Source of the DNA: Actinomadura rubteroloni
GTDB taxonomy: Bacteria > Actinomycetota > Actinomycetes > Streptosporangiales > Streptosporangiaceae
Length of the DNA: 64,000 bases
Direction: 5' to 3'
NCBI RefSeq assembly: GCF_002911665.1
Contig: NZ_MTBP01000001.1
Span: 1,488,001 to 1,552,000 of the forward strand
Numbering within the stretch: position 1 is the first letter of the stretch; every line of letters starts with the position of its first letter. A program made the translations under genes and the position numbers. Shown in pieces: positions 33,253 through 43,040 of the stretch. The notes under the pieces are model-generated. The model was given only the letters and a program-made list of their open reading frames with translations. It did not search any database and was not told where the DNA came from.

Positions 33253-33283
33253 GGCGTAAACGTCCGGGTTACGCCGTGGTTAC
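33253..33283. promoter_or_regulatory. Candidate OmpR-type regulator site in divergent promoter
   Basis: Direct repeat GGTTAC (33267-33272) and GGTTAC (33278-33283), 11 bases apart, overlaps a perfect inverted repeat GGCGTAA (33253-33259) / TTACGCC (33269-33275). Winged-helix OmpR regulators typically bind direct repeats spaced one helical turn, so this fits the regulator at 36715-37368. It lies between the kinase gene and the lipoprotein-efflux operon. A single GGTTACGCGG on the minus strand (37431-37422) lies ahead of the regulator gene. Confidence 0.5.
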
Positions 33284-33328
33284 CGCGCGGCCGATCTACT
33301 CCGGTCCACCGACACGGAGGAGATCACG

Positions 33329-33799
33329 ATGATGGGGAGAGTTTTGGTCGTGACGGTCGCGGCGGCGCTTTCGCTGACGGCGTGCGGCGGCTCGGACGAC
33401 AAGGCTGGCGGCGGGTCCACGCCGTCCGGGAACGACCAGTTCGTGGCGTTCGCGCAGTGCCTTCGGCAGCACGGTATGGACGTTCCGGATCCCAAGCCGG
33501 GCCAGAACCTCGGGAACTGGATGTCGGAGGCAGACCGGACGAAGCTGCGCGACACCAAGGCGCTGACGCAGTGCCAGGACAAGCTGCCGGCGGGCGTCCT
33601 GGACAGGCTCAAGAGCCCCGAGGCGCAGGACGCGCTGCTGAAGTTCGCCCGCTGCATGCGCGCCAACGGCGTGGACTTGCCCGATCCGAAGAACGGCCAG
33701 CCAGACTTCGGGTCCGTCGACCGCGACTCGCCGCGCTTCAAGGCGGCGGCCGACAAGTGCAAGAGCACGCTGGACGCGCTGCGCGGAGGCGGCCGATGA
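33329..33799 (+). CDS. Small secreted lipoprotein with duplicated Cys-containing motif
   Basis: A 156-residue protein with a short signal peptide ([15 protein letters not shown]) and lipobox LTAC, so Cys19 is the predicted lipid-modified residue. The mature part has two related blocks, [16 protein letters not shown] and [16 protein letters not shown], each with one Cys and a following second Cys (QCQDKL, KCKSTL), which suggests two disulfides or a metal site. GGAGGAG precedes the ATG at 33329. It is the first gene of an operon with MacA/MacB-type efflux components (ATGA overlap with the next gene). It may capture an extracytoplasmic ligand for the pump or for the neighbouring kinase; that is inference. 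Confidence 0.82.
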   Translation: MMGRVLVVTVAAALSLTACGGSDDKAGGGSTPSGNDQFVAFAQCLRQHGMDVPDPKPGQNLGNWMSEADRTKLRDTKALTQCQDKLPAGVLDRLKSPEAQDALLKFARCMRANGVDLPDPKNGQPDFGSVDRDSPRFKAAADKCKSTLDALRGGGR

Positions 33800-34866
33800 G
33801 GCGGGGGATCGCCGTCGCGGGCGGAGCCGTGGCGGCGGTCCTCGCGGCGGGCGCGCTGACGGCCGCGTCGCTGGCCGGAGGCGGGAACGACGACACGAAG
33901 CCGACACGACTCCCGAAGGACACGGCGACCGTCGAGCGCGGCGACCTGGTCGACACCGAGACCGTGGACGGCACGCTCGGCTACGGCGACGAGGTGAAGT
34001 TGACGGCCGGGGCGTCCGGGAAGATCACCTGGCTGCCCGCCGAAGGCGCGACCGTCCGGCGCGGGCGCACGCTCTACGACCTCAACGGCAAGCCCGTCAC
34101 GCTGATGTACGGCACGGAACCGATCTACCGGCCGCTGTACGCGGGCGTCGCGGACGGCCGGGACGTCCGCCAGCTCGAAACCAACCTCAAGGCCCTCGGC
34201 TACGGCGGATTCACCGTGGACGACCACTTCACCGCCGACACCGCCGACGCGGTCGAGCGCTGGCAGGACGACCGGGACCTCCCCGAGACCGGCCAGATCG
34301 ACGGGTCGCAGATCGCGTTCGCGCGGGGCGCGGCGCGGGTCACGGCCCTGCCCGTCCCGGTCGGCGGGCGGCTCGGCGACGGCCAGCCGGTGCTGACGAC
34401 GACGGGCACGGACCGGCTCGTCCGGATCGACCTGGACGCCGCCGACCAGAGGATGGCCCGCAAGGGCGCGAAGGTGAGCGTCGAACTCCCCGGGAGCAGG
34501 ACGGTCCCGGGCCGGATCAGCGCGGTCGGCACGGTCGCCACCGCGCCCGCGCCGGCGAACGGCCAGACGAGCGGCACGAAGGCGACGATCGAGGTGGACG
34601 TCGTCCTGGACCGCCCGAAGGACGCGGGCCGCCTCGACCAGGCCCCGGTGAGCGTCGAGCTGGAGAGCGAGCGGCACCGGGACGTGCTGTCGGTGCCGCT
34701 GGAGGCGTTGGTCGCGCGGCGCGAGGGCGGATACGCGGTGCAGGTCGTGTCCGGTGGGACGGTCCGGCTCGTCCCCGTCGAGACCGGACTGTACGGCGAC
34801 ACGCGCGTAGAGGTGCGCGGCGCGGGCCTGGCCGCCGGGACGAAGGTCGGGGTGCCCGCGCGATGA
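33796..34866 (+). CDS. Periplasmic adaptor-like (MacA-type) efflux protein with peptidoglycan-binding domain
   Basis: A 356-residue protein with an N-terminal membrane anchor ([20 protein letters not shown]). After [20 protein letters not shown], the lipoyl/barrel half of a membrane-fusion protein, comes a peptidoglycan-binding type 1 module (about 110-155: [24 protein letters not shown], then TADAVERWQ). The C-terminal barrel contains [22 protein letters not shown]. This domain mix is common in Gram-positive MacA-like proteins. The ATG overlaps the lipoprotein stop and its own stop overlaps the ATPase start, both ATGA. It would link the ABC pump to the wall. Confidence 0.87.
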   Translation: MRRGIAVAGGAVAAVLAAGALTAASLAGGGNDDTKPTRLPKDTATVERGDLVDTETVDGTLGYGDEVKLTAGASGKITWLPAEGATVRRGRTLYDLNGKPVTLMYGTEPIYRPLYAGVADGRDVRQLETNLKALGYGGFTVDDHFTADTADAVERWQDDRDLPETGQIDGSQIAFARGAARVTALPVPVGGRLGDGQPVLTTTGTDRLVRIDLDAADQRMARKGAKVSVELPGSRTVPGRISAVGTVATAPAPANGQTSGTKATIEVDVVLDRPKDAGRLDQAPVSVELESERHRDVLSVPLEALVARREGGYAVQVVSGGTVRLVPVETGLYGDTRVEVRGAGLAAGTKVGVPAR

Positions 34867-35534
34867 CACCGATCGTGGAGCTGACCGGCGTCGGCAAGGA
34901 GTACCCCGGCGGCGTCGCCGCGCTGCGCGCCGTGTCACTGGAGATCGCCGAGGGTGAGCTGGTCGCGATCGTGGGGCCGTCGGGGTCGGGGAAGTCGACG
35001 CTGCTGAACCTGGTCGGGACGCTGGACCGTCCGACGACCGGGACCGTCCGCGTCGCCGGGCAGGACGTGAACGCGCTCGGCGACCGGGAACTGTCGGCGC
35101 TGCGGGCGCGGCTCATCGGGTTCGTGTTCCAGCAGTTCCATCTGTCCGACGGCGTGAGCTGCGTCGACAACGTCGCCGACGGCCTGCTCTACACGGGCGT
35201 GGACCTGCGGACGCGCCGCCGCCGGGCCGCCGCCGCGCTGGAGCGGGTCGGGCTCGGGCACCGGCTGAAGCACCGTCCGCACGAGCTGTCGGGTGGGGAG
35301 CGGCAGCGGGTGGCGGTCGCGCGCGCGGTGGTCGGCGACCCGCGCCTGCTGCTGGCCGACGAGCCGACCGGCAACCTCGACACCGCGTCGGGGAACGGCG
35401 TGCTGGCGCTGCTCACGGAGCTGAACGCCGCCGGGACGACCGTCGTGATCATCACGCATGACACCGAGGTCGCGGCGAGCGTCCCGCGCCGCATCGGTGT
35501 CCGTGACGGCGAGGTCGGCGGAGGCACGCCATGA
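34863..35534 (+). CDS. ABC transporter ATP-binding protein (MacB/LolD type)
   Basis: A 223-residue ATPase with Walker [10 protein letters not shown] near residue 40, Q-loop [11 protein letters not shown], signature [15 protein letters not shown], Walker [13 protein letters not shown] and the switch His in IITHDTEV. The sequence order is typical of the MacB/FtsE/LolD subfamily, which works by mechanotransmission rather than by transporting substrate through the membrane channel. ATGA overlaps join it to the adaptor upstream and the permease downstream, so the four genes 33329-36718 form one operon. Confidence 0.95.
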   Translation: MTPIVELTGVGKEYPGGVAALRAVSLEIAEGELVAIVGPSGSGKSTLLNLVGTLDRPTTGTVRVAGQDVNALGDRELSALRARLIGFVFQQFHLSDGVSCVDNVADGLLYTGVDLRTRRRRAAAALERVGLGHRLKHRPHELSGGERQRVAVARAVVGDPRLLLADEPTGNLDTASGNGVLALLTELNAAGTTVVIITHDTEVAASVPRRIGVRDGEVGGGTP

Positions 35535-36718
35535 CGACGTACACGCCCGCGCGGCTGAGCACGCGCGACACGCTGCGCGTCGGCGCGACCGGCCTGCGGA
35601 CCCGGCCGCTGCGGGCCGTGCTGTCCGCGCTCGGCATCGCGATCGGGATCGCGACGATGGTGGCGGTGCTCGGGATCTCGTCGTCCAACCGGGCGGACCT
35701 GCTCGCCGAACTGGACAGGCTCGGCACCAATCTGCTCACCGCGTCGCCGGGGAACAGTCTCCTCGGCGGCAAGGTGTCGCTCCCGGAACGCTCGGTCGAG
35801 ATGACGCGTTCCGTGAACGGGGTGAAGACGGTCGGCGCGGTCGGCGCCACCGACGCTTCGATCCGCCGCACAGACAAGATCCCCGCGACCGAGACCGGCG
35901 GCGTCGGCGTCAGCGCCGCGACCCCCGACCTGCTGCGCACACTGGACGTGACGGTCGTCAGTGGCACCTGGCTCAACGCCGCCACGGCCCGCTACCCGGC
36001 CGTGGTGCTCGGCTCCGTCGCCGCCGACCGGCTCGGCGTGCAGGAGGCCGGGACACCCGTGTGGATCGACGACCGCTGGTACACCGTCACCGGGATCCTC
36101 GGCCCCGCGCCGCTCGCGCCCGACATCGAGCGGTCCGCGCTGGTCGGCTGGCAGACCGCCCGCGACCGACTCGGCTTCGACGGCGCGCCCACCACGATCT
36201 ACGAGCGGTCCACACCGGAGACCGTGGAAGCCGTCCGGGCCGTCCTCGCGGGCACGATCGACCCCGAGCACCCGGAGCAGGTGGACGTGAGCCGTCCGTC
36301 CGACGCGCTCGCCGCCCGCGCCGCAGCCGACAAGGCGTTCACCGGGACCCTGCTCGGCCTCGGCGTCGTCGCGCTGCTCGTCGGCGGCATCGGCGTCGCC
36401 AACACGATGGTGATCTCGGTGCTGGAGCGGCGCCGCGAGATCGGGCTGCGCCGGTCGCTCGGCGCCACGCGCGGGCAGATCAGGACGCAGTTCCTCACCG
36501 AGTCGCTGCTGCTGTCGTCGCTCGGCGGCGTCGCGGGCGCGGGGCTCGGCGCGCTGGTCACCGCCGGGTACGCGTTCGCGCGGGACGTCCCGGTCGCGCT
36601 GCCATGGTGGGTGCCCGCCGGCGCGCTCGCCGCGACGCTGCTGGTCGGGACGGTCGCGGGCCTCTACCCGGCGGCGCGCGCGTCCCGCGTCTCCCCGACC
36701 GTCGCGCTCGCCGCCTAG
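35531..36718 (+). CDS. ABC transporter permease (MacB-like FtsX domain)
   Basis: A 395-residue permease. One N-terminal helix ([24 protein letters not shown]) is followed by a large extracytoplasmic domain (about 50-265) containing [14 protein letters not shown], then three helices in an FtsX domain with [43 protein letters not shown]. This is the MacB topology. It completes the efflux or lipoprotein-release complex with the preceding ATPase and adaptor. Its TAG stop shares bases with the stop of the convergent response-regulator gene (CTAG at 36715-36718). Confidence 0.93.
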   Translation: MTTYTPARLSTRDTLRVGATGLRTRPLRAVLSALGIAIGIATMVAVLGISSSNRADLLAELDRLGTNLLTASPGNSLLGGKVSLPERSVEMTRSVNGVKTVGAVGATDASIRRTDKIPATETGGVGVSAATPDLLRTLDVTVVSGTWLNAATARYPAVVLGSVAADRLGVQEAGTPVWIDDRWYTVTGILGPAPLAPDIERSALVGWQTARDRLGFDGAPTTIYERSTPETVEAVRAVLAGTIDPEHPEQVDVSRPSDALAARAAADKAFTGTLLGLGVVALLVGGIGVANTMVISVLERRREIGLRRSLGATRGQIRTQFLTESLLLSSLGGVAGAGLGALVTAGYAFARDVPVALPWWVPAGALAATLLVGTVAGLYPAARASRVSPTVALAA

Positions 36719-37368
36719 ATCCGGTAGCCCGCCCCCGGGACGGTCACCACGAGGGGCGGGTCGCCGAGCTTGCGGCGCAGCTTCATCACCGTCATCCGGA
36801 CGATGTTGGTGAACGGGTCGATGTTCTCGTCCCACACCCGTTCCAGCAGGTCCTCGGCGGAGACGACGGCGCCGTCCGCGCGCAGCAGCTCGGCCAGCAC
36901 CGCGAACTCCCGGTTCCCGAGCGGGACGATCCGGCCGTCCCGGCTGACCTCACGGCGCGCGACGTCCACGGTCAGCCCGTCGCGCCGCAGGACCGGCGGC
37001 GCTGCGGGCACCGCGCGGCGCATCAGGGCGTGGACGCGGGCCGACAGTTCCGCGAACGCGAACGGCTTGGACAGGTAATCGTCGGCGCCGATCCCGAGCC
37101 CGGCCACGCGGTCCCGGACGGCCGACGCCGCCGTCAGCATCAGAACCCGCGTCCGCGCCCCGGACGCGACGATGGACCGGCAGACGTCGTCGCCATGGAC
37201 GACGGGCAGGTCCCGGTCCAGCACGACGACGTCGTAGTCGTCCACCGCGAGCCGTTCCAGCGCGCGATCGCCGTCGAGCGCGACGTCCACTGCCAGCGCC
37301 TCGCGCCGCAGCCACTCCGCGATCGCATCGGCGAGCAGCCGTTCGTCCTCCACCACCAGGACGCGCAT
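36715..37368 (-). CDS. OmpR/PhoB-family response regulator
   Basis: A 217-residue regulator from an ATG at 37368. Receiver domain: VVEDERLLADAI, phospho-acceptor D51 in VVVLDRDLP, Thr79 and K101 in DYLSKPF. Winged-helix domain (about 125-217): REVSRDGRIVPLGNREFAVLAELLRADGAVVSAEDLLERVW, ending [20 protein letters not shown]. Many such genes pair with a kinase next door; here the only kinase nearby is at 31976-33220, beyond the efflux operon. Both are on the minus strand, and a GGTTAC direct repeat sits in the kinase/efflux promoter. It probably controls that operon. Confidence 0.92.
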   Translation of the reverse strand: MRVLVVEDERLLADAIAEWLRREALAVDVALDGDRALERLAVDDYDVVVLDRDLPVVHGDDVCRSIVASGARTRVLMLTAASAVRDRVAGLGIGADDYLSKPFAFAELSARVHALMRRAVPAAPPVLRRDGLTVDVARREVSRDGRIVPLGNREFAVLAELLRADGAVVSAEDLLERVWDENIDPFTNIVRMTVMKLRRKLGDPPLVVTVPGAGYRI

Positions 37369-37432
37369 GTCCGGCCTCCGATCGTTCCCGTGCCCCCAGG
37401 ATCGCGGACGATTCGTCAGTTCCGCGTAACCT

Positions 37433-38323
37433 GTGCCGGTGACCGGGAGCGAACGCGAGTGGGCGCCGCCCTGGCCGCTGGACGTGGGCCGGGTGCTGGC
37501 CCCGCACCGGCGCGGCCACGGCGATCCGGCGTTCCGGGTGGACGGGGCGGGCGGGATCTGGCGCGCGTCCTTCACGCCCGACGGCCCCGGCACGCTGCGG
37601 ATCGTCCAGACGGGCGCGACGGTGCGGGCGACGGCGTGGGGGCCGGGCGCGGCCTGGCTGCTGGAGAACGTCCCAGATCTGCTCGGCGCGCGGGACTCGA
37701 CAGACGGCTTCGACCCCGTCCATCCCGTGCTGCGCGACATCGCGACGCGCGTCCCCGGCCTACGGGTCGGACGGACGAACCGGGTCTTCGAGGCGTTCGT
37801 CCCGGCTGTCCTGGAGCAGAAGGTGCTGGGCGTGGAGGCGTTCCGGGCCTGGCGCTACCTGCTGCGCCGCTTCGGCACGCCCGCGCCGGGCGCCCCGGCG
37901 CTGCGCGTGCCCCCGCCGCCGGACGTGTGGGCGCGGATCCCGTCCTGGGAGTGGCACCGGTCGGGCGCCGAAGCCGTCCGGGCGCGGACGATCGTGCGCG
38001 CGGCGCGGGTCGCGGCGCGGCTGGAGGAGGATCCGGCCGAGGCCCGGCTGCGGTCCCTGCCGGGCGTCGGCGTGTGGACGGCAGCCGAGGTGCGCCAGCG
38101 CGCCGTGGGCGACGCCGACGCGGTGTCGGTCGGCGACTACCACCTGCCCGGCCTGGTCGGCTGGGCGCTCACCGGGCGCAAGGTGGACGACGCGGGCATG
38201 CTCGAACTGCTCGCGCCCTACGCCGGCCACCGGCACCGCGTCACTAGGCTGCTCGAACTGTCCGGCGCGGGTCCGCCGCGGCGCGGTCCGCGACTTGCGG
38301 TCCGCGACTACCGGTCGTTCTGA
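37433..38323 (+). CDS. DNA-3-methyladenine glycosylase family protein (HhH-GPD, AlkA-like)
   Basis: A 296-residue protein from a GTG at 37433 (GTG at 37439 also in frame). The helix-hairpin-helix LPGVGVWTAAEV is followed by SVGDYHLPG, whose Asp (about residue 235) is in the place of the catalytic Asp of AlkA. The upstream helix AFVPAVLEQKVLGVEAFRAWRYLLRRFG is also typical. It would remove alkylated purines from DNA in base-excision repair. It is divergent from the response-regulator gene (64-base gap). Its last 80 bases overlap a small minus-strand membrane-protein gene. Confidence 0.88.
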   Translation: MPVTGSEREWAPPWPLDVGRVLAPHRRGHGDPAFRVDGAGGIWRASFTPDGPGTLRIVQTGATVRATAWGPGAAWLLENVPDLLGARDSTDGFDPVHPVLRDIATRVPGLRVGRTNRVFEAFVPAVLEQKVLGVEAFRAWRYLLRRFGTPAPGAPALRVPPPPDVWARIPSWEWHRSGAEAVRARTIVRAARVAARLEEDPAEARLRSLPGVGVWTAAEVRQRAVGDADAVSVGDYHLPGLVGWALTGRKVDDAGMLELLAPYAGHRHRVTRLLELSGAGPPRRGPRLAVRDYRSF

Positions 38324-38459
38324 TCTCTTCGGGTTCTTCCGATGGTTGGTCGCGTTCGCTCGTGGACCAGTCGCGGCCGTCGCGCGAGTCCGCGCCGAAG
38401 AAGTACGCGAGCGCACCGAACGCCGCGATCGTCAAGAAGAGGGCGAGAATGGTGAACAT
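38244..38459 (-). CDS. Small single-helix membrane protein (hypothetical)
   Basis: A 71-residue frame from an ATG at 38459. Residues 1-24 (FTILALFLTIAAFGALAYFF) form a clear membrane helix, followed by a charged cytoplasmic tail (DSRDGRDWSTSERDQPSEE). The C-terminal third overlaps the 3' end of the glycosylase gene in antisense. Support is the convincing helix and the position divergent from a LysR gene; the Shine-Dalgarno is weak (GGACGG). The overlapping tail may be unconstrained. No family recognised. Confidence 0.45.
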   Translation of the reverse strand: MFTILALFLTIAAFGALAYFFGADSRDGRDWSTSERDQPSEEPEEIRTTGSRGPQVADRAAADPRRTVRAA

Positions 38460-38523
38460 GATGGGACCGTCCGGTTCTGGGGTGCTGGACCCTGGCCAAG
38501 GGTCCGGGGGACGTTCCCGCGGG

Positions 38524-38536
38524 ACTTGTTACAAGT
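38524..38536. promoter_or_regulatory. 13-bp palindromic operator candidate upstream of LysR gene
   Basis: ACTTGT-T-ACAAGT is a perfect inverted repeat 66 bases before the LysR-family start and about 65 bases from the start of the divergent small membrane gene. It contains the T-N11-A pattern expected of LysR-type sites and stands out in AT content. It is probably the autoregulatory site. Confidence 0.55.
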
Positions 38537-38602
38537 CTGTATCGCCGCATCGTTCAGGTCCAGCGACGATCGCTGCACTGTTCATGTAAGGAATCCTTCA
38601 CG

Positions 38603-39550
38603 ATGCTCGACCTCGGACGGCTGCGGGTGCTGCGCGAACTGAAGCTGCGGGGGACTGCGGGCGCGGTCGCCGACGCGCTCGGGTACAGCCCGTCGGCTGT
38701 GTCGCAGCAGCTCGCCCAGCTCCAGCGCGAGGTCGGGGTGCCGCTGGTCGAGCGGGTCGGCCGCCGGCTGCGGCTCACCGACGCGGGCGAGGTGCTGGCC
38801 GAGCGGGCGCGGACGCTGCTCGCCGAGGCCGAACGCGCGGAGGAGGCGGCGCTGGCCGCGAGCGGACGGGTCGCCGGGACGGTCCGCGTCGTCGGATTCC
38901 AGACTGCGCTGCTGAACGTCGTCGTGCCGTCGCTGCCGGGCCTGGCCGCCGCGTATCCGGAGCTGCGGATCGACGTCCGCGATGAGGAGGACGACGGAAT
39001 CCTGGACCGGCTCGCGTCGCAGGAGATCGACGTTGCGCTCACCGACGAGCACCCGTACCTGCCGCGCGCGGAACGTCCGGAACTGGACTCCGAGGTGCTG
39101 ATCACCGAACCGATGGGGGTAGTGCTTCCCGCCGCACACCCGTTGGCCGCCGCTGCAGGTCCCGTCCCGCTCGCCGATCTCGCCGCCGAGGCGTGGGTCG
39201 CGCCGTACGCGACGACGAACCACGCCGCGCAGGTCGAGCGGGCATGCCTGGAGCTGGGCGGGTTCCGTCCGGACGTCCGGCACCGCTCCAACGACCTGCG
39301 CGTCATCTTCGGGCTGATCCGCGCGGCCGGGGCGGTCGGGATCGTGCCGCACCTCGCGGGCGCCGCCGACGAGCCGGGCATGGTCGTCCGGGCCATCGCG
39401 GGCGCGCCGCTGCACCGGCGGATGGAGTTGTGGCGGCGGGCGGGGGCGGACGTCCGTCCGTCGGTGCGGGCGGTGCTGGACGCGCTGCGCGGCACGGCGG
39501 ACGCGCTCGTCGCGGCGCGTCCAGGGCTCGTGCGGGGACGCGGGGAATAG
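38603..39550 (+). CDS. LysR-family transcriptional regulator
   Basis: A 315-residue protein. N-terminal winged helix-turn-helix: LDLGRLRVLRELKLRGTAGAVADALGYSPSAVSQQLAQL, with the recognition-helix pattern SPSAVSQQLAQLQREVG and LVERVGRRLRLTDAGEVL. The effector-binding domain starts GTVRVVGFQTALLNVVVPSL and continues to the C-terminus. It would regulate divergent or nearby genes in response to a small molecule. GGAATCC precedes the ATG at 38603. The divergent target is the small membrane gene; fbiC begins 80 bases downstream of its stop and might be read through. Effector unknown. Confidence 0.92.
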   Translation: MLDLGRLRVLRELKLRGTAGAVADALGYSPSAVSQQLAQLQREVGVPLVERVGRRLRLTDAGEVLAERARTLLAEAERAEEAALAASGRVAGTVRVVGFQTALLNVVVPSLPGLAAAYPELRIDVRDEEDDGILDRLASQEIDVALTDEHPYLPRAERPELDSEVLITEPMGVVLPAAHPLAAAAGPVPLADLAAEAWVAPYATTNHAAQVERACLELGGFRPDVRHRSNDLRVIFGLIRAAGAVGIVPHLAGAADEPGMVVRAIAGAPLHRRMELWRRAGADVRPSVRAVLDALRGTADALVAARPGLVRGRGE

Positions 39551-39630
39551 ATCGTTCGTGGGTATGGCTGGCTTGAGAAGGCGGGCTCCCCGGGCGTCCT
39601 GAAATATGACGCTTGGCATAGAGTGCCCGC

Positions 39631-42198
39631 ATGGACGCCAAGAGGACGCCGCCGGCCGAGTCCGCGCTGCGGCGGGCGCTGGCCCGCGCGCGCGACGGCA
39701 AGGCGCTCGACCGATCCGAGGCCGCGACCCTGCTGCACGCGCGTGGCGTGCAGCTCGACGAACTGCTCACCTACGCCTCCCGGACCCGCGACGCCGGTCT
39801 CGAAGCCGCCGGACGGCCCGGGATCGTCACCTACAGCCGCAAGGTCTTCATCCCCCTGACGCGCCTGTGCCGTGACCGCTGCGGTTATTGCACGTTCGCG
39901 ACCGTCCCGCACAAGCTCGACTCCCCGTACCTGAGCCCCGACGAGGTCCTGGAGATCGCCCGGCAGGGCGCGGCGCTCGGCTGCAAGGAAGCGCTGTTCA
40001 CGCTCGGCGACCGACCCGAGGATCGCTGGAAGCCCGCCCGCGAATGGCTTGATGCGCACGGCTATGACGACACGCTCTCCTACGTGCGCGCGATGGCGAT
40101 CCGCGTCCTGGAGGAGACCGGCCTGCTGCCGCACCTCAACCCCGGCGTGCTGACCTGGCGCGACTTCCAGCGGCTCAAACCCGTCGCGCCGTCCATGGGC
40201 ATGATGCTGGAGACGACCGCGACGCGGCTGTTCACCGAGCGCGGCGGCGCGCACTTCGGGTCGCCCGACAAGGACCCGGCGGTGCGGCTGCGGGTGCTGG
40301 AGGACGCCGGGCGCACGAACGTCCCGTTCACGACCGGCATCCTCATCGGGATCGGCGAGACGATCGAGGAGCGTGCCGACGCGATCTTCGAGATCCGCCG
40401 GACGATGCGCGAGTACGGGGCGATCCAGGAGGTCATCGTCCAGAACTTCCGCGCCAAGCCCGACACGAAGATGCGGAACATGCCGGACGCGGAGCTGGCC
40501 GAACTGGCGGCGACGGTCGCGGTGACGCGGCTCGTCCTCGGCCCGAAGGCGCGCGTCCAGGCCCCGCCGAACCTGGTCGAGGACGAGTACGCGCTGCTGC
40601 TGCGCGCCGGGATCGACGACTGGGGCGGGGTGTCGCCGCTGACGCCCGACCACGTCAATCCCGAACGTCCGTGGCCGCACATCGACGAGTTGGCCGCGCG
40701 GACCGCCGCCGCCGGGTTCGAGCTGCGCGAACGTCTGACGATCTACCCCGAGTACGTGAAGAGCGGCGAGCCGTGGCTGGACCCGCGCCTGGCCGCGCAC
40801 GTCGCCGCCCTCGCCGACCCCCGGACGGGCCTGGCCCGCGAGGACGCCGTGGTCGAGGGCCGTCCGTGGCAGGAGCCGGACGGCGGGTTCGCCCCGTCCG
40901 GACGCACCGACCTGCACGTCGAGATCGACGCGTCCGGCCGCTCCGCCGACCGCCGCGAGGACTTCGACTCGGTCTACGGCGACTGGGACGCGCTGCGCGA
41001 GCGGATCGACGCGCCCCGCCGCTTCGACGCCGACGTCCGCTCCGCGTTGGCGCGCGCCTCGGCCGACCCGTCGGCGCTGTCCGACGACGAGGCCCTCGCC
41101 CTGCTGTACGCCGACGGCCCCGAGCTCGACGCGCTCGCCCGCGTCGCCGACGACCTGCGCCGCGACGCCGTCGGAGACGACGTCACCTACGTCGTGACGC
41201 GGAACATCAACTTCACCAACGTCTGCTACACCGGCTGCCGGTTCTGCGCGTTCGCGCAGCGCCGCACCGACGCGGACGCCTACACGCTGTCGCTGTCCCA
41301 GGTCGGCGACCGCGTGGACGAGGCGTGGGCAGCGGGCGCCACCGAGGTCTGCATGCAGGGCGGCATTCACCCCGACCTGCCCGGCACGGCCTACTTCGAC
41401 CTGGCGCGCGAGGTGAAACGCCGCGCCCCCGGCATTCACCTGCACTCCTACAGCCCGATGGAGGTCGTGAACGGCGCGTCCCGGACGAACCTCTCAATCC
41501 GCGAATGGCTGCAGGAGGCCAAGGCCGCCGGCGTGGACTCGCTCCCCGGCACGGCCGCCGAGATCCTGGACGACGACGTCCGCTGGGTCCTGACGAAGGG
41601 CAAGCTTCCCGCCGACCAGTGGGTCGAGGTCGTCACGACGGCCCACGAGATCGGCCTCCCGACCACGTCCACGATGATGTACGGCCACGTGGACGAGCCT
41701 TCGCACTGGGTGGCGCACCTGCGGCTCCTGCGCTCGATCCAGGAACGGACGGGCGGCTTCAGCGAGTTCGTCCTGCTCCCGTTCGTTCACCACAATGCGC
41801 CGATCTACCTCGCGGGCCTGGCCCGTCCCGGCCCGACCGTCCGCGAGAACATCGCCGTCCACGCGGTAGCTCGCATCCTCCTCCACAACGCGATCCCCAA
41901 CATCCAGACGTCCTGGGTGAAACTGGGCGACGAACTCTGCACCCGAGTCCTGCACGGCGGCGTCAACGACCTGGGCGGCACGCTCATGGAAGAAACGATC
42001 AGCCGCATGGCAGGCTCAGAAAACGGCTCCTACAAACCCATCAGCTCGCTGGAAGCGATCGCCGCAGCCGCCGGCCGCCCCGCCAGGCAACGCACGACCC
42101 TCTACGGCGAGGTTCCCGAGGAACGCTTGGCGGCAGCTCGCCGAACCGACGGCATAGGCAACTTCGGTCGCCCGTCCCTCGGCCTCACGCCCGCCTGA
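39631..42198 (+). CDS. fbiC: FO synthase, CofG-CofH fusion (F420 biosynthesis)
   Basis: An 855-residue bifunctional radical-SAM enzyme. The N-terminal CofG half has [11 protein letters not shown] with cluster ligands C80, C84 and C87. The CofH half has [11 protein letters not shown] with C532, C536 and C539, preceded by TRNINFTN, and later [15 protein letters not shown] and [15 protein letters not shown]. Together they join 5-amino-6-ribitylamino-uracil and tyrosine into the deazaflavin FO in the cytoplasm. Length matches actinobacterial FbiC. It is 1.9 kb from fbiB/fbiA, separated by two helix-turn-helix genes, so most of the F420 pathway lies in one neighbourhood. Its 3' end overlaps a minus-strand hypothetical gene. 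Confidence 0.97.
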   Translation: MDAKRTPPAESALRRALARARDGKALDRSEAATLLHARGVQLDELLTYASRTRDAGLEAAGRPGIVTYSRKVFIPLTRLCRDRCGYCTFATVPHKLDSPYLSPDEVLEIARQGAALGCKEALFTLGDRPEDRWKPAREWLDAHGYDDTLSYVRAMAIRVLEETGLLPHLNPGVLTWRDFQRLKPVAPSMGMMLETTATRLFTERGGAHFGSPDKDPAVRLRVLEDAGRTNVPFTTGILIGIGETIEERADAIFEIRRTMREYGAIQEVIVQNFRAKPDTKMRNMPDAELAELAATVAVTRLVLGPKARVQAPPNLVEDEYALLLRAGIDDWGGVSPLTPDHVNPERPWPHIDELAARTAAAGFELRERLTIYPEYVKSGEPWLDPRLAAHVAALADPRTGLAREDAVVEGRPWQEPDGGFAPSGRTDLHVEIDASGRSADRREDFDSVYGDWDALRERIDAPRRFDADVRSALARASADPSALSDDEALALLYADGPELDALARVADDLRRDAVGDDVTYVVTRNINFTNVCYTGCRFCAFAQRRTDADAYTLSLSQVGDRVDEAWAAGATEVCMQGGIHPDLPGTAYFDLAREVKRRAPGIHLHSYSPMEVVNGASRTNLSIREWLQEAKAAGVDSLPGTAAEILDDDVRWVLTKGKLPADQWVEVVTTAHEIGLPTTSTMMYGHVDEPSHWVAHLRLLRSIQERTGGFSEFVLLPFVHHNAPIYLAGLARPGPTVRENIAVHAVARILLHNAIPNIQTSWVKLGDELCTRVLHGGVNDLGGTLMEETISRMAGSENGSYKPISSLEAIAAAAGRPARQRTTLYGEVPEERLAAARRTDGIGNFGRPSLGLTPA

Positions 42199-42587
42199 CC
42201 CCGAGCCGTGCCGCTGTCCCCGGACGGCGGCACGGCGCTCCCCGCGACGGTCCCGACGATCGGGGTCCTGCTGGGAACGTCACGACCGGCCGTGGTGCGA
42301 GCGTCCATGACACGAGCTTTCGGAGCGGCGGGTTCAGCCGCGCTCGCCCCCGAGCCCGTTGAGGTTTTCCGGTCTCCGCACCCCTGCTCTATAACGTGAA
42401 TCACTCGCGCCAAGGCGAACCACATCGTTCGAATCACCCGGCCCGTCCGCGACTTCTCCCGGATCTCGATCATTCCCTCGGACACCACCACCTCCAGGCA
42501 GCGCCCTGCACGGCCGGCGGTCATCACGTACGTGCGCTGGTCGCCGCTTCCACAGTCGACCAGCACCTCGACACTGTCGCCTCGCAT
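42102..42587 (-). CDS. Hypothetical protein overlapping the fbiC 3' end
   Basis: A 161-residue frame from an ATG at 42587, preceded by GGAAGGACGGAG. Residues 1-70 look like a real small protein: [39 protein letters not shown] and [18 protein letters not shown] alternate like beta-strands. The rest (about 80-161) is low-complexity, Pro/Ala/Arg-rich and its last 97 bases run antisense to fbiC, so the true protein may end its conserved part early. An ATG at 42623 would add 12 residues. I recognise no family. The gene is divergent from the helix-turn-helix gene at 43041. Confidence 0.5.
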   Translation of the reverse strand: MRGDSVEVLVDCGSGDQRTYVMTAGRAGRCLEVVVSEGMIEIREKSRTGRVIRTMWFALARVIHVIEQGCGDRKTSTGSGASAAEPAAPKARVMDARTTAGRDVPSRTPIVGTVAGSAVPPSGDSGTARGQAGVRPRDGRPKLPMPSVRRAAAKRSSGTSP

Positions 42588-43040
42588 GGACTCCGTCCTT
42601 CCCTCGTGAGCGGATGAGCCCATGAGAACCTCCTCGCCGAGGTGATCGCATCATGAGATCCAACCTGTGGATAACTAAGCCCCGAATGTTCATGATCGGC
42701 TGATATGTCGGGCGCGTGCAGCGGCAAGTGGAGTGCGTCTTGTGTTGGTCGGTTCATAAAACCAAGACCAGTTATTTCGAAATGTGTCACCGGCAGATCC
42801 GTGTTCGGAATCCACGGCCCGAACGGCAGTTCGCACGACCCGCACCCTGTGAGATGTCAACTCGGGCCAAAAAGCGTGAAATGCACCTGGCTGCGGTGGT
42901 ATGCGCTGGGCGGGAAGCCTGCGAGGTCCGCCTGGCCGGTCGGGCCGTCCAGAGCGCCATCCGTCCGCTACGGGGCGGGATTCGGAAACTACCGAACGTC
43001 ATGGGATCCGGGGTGCTGTGATGGTCCCGGGAGGTTCGCC
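42588..43040. other. Intergenic region with AT-richer core between hypothetical and HTH genes
   Basis: This 453-base divergent region has no convincing gene. From about 42650 to 42800 it is clearly less GC-rich than the rest of the window, which suggests promoters or acquired DNA. It holds a dyad TTGGT (42745-42749) / ACCAA (42761-42765) with an 11-base spacer, a possible operator for the downstream helix-turn-helix protein. Short frames on the plus strand continue into the HTH gene but have no protein-like character before 43041. Confidence 0.55.
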
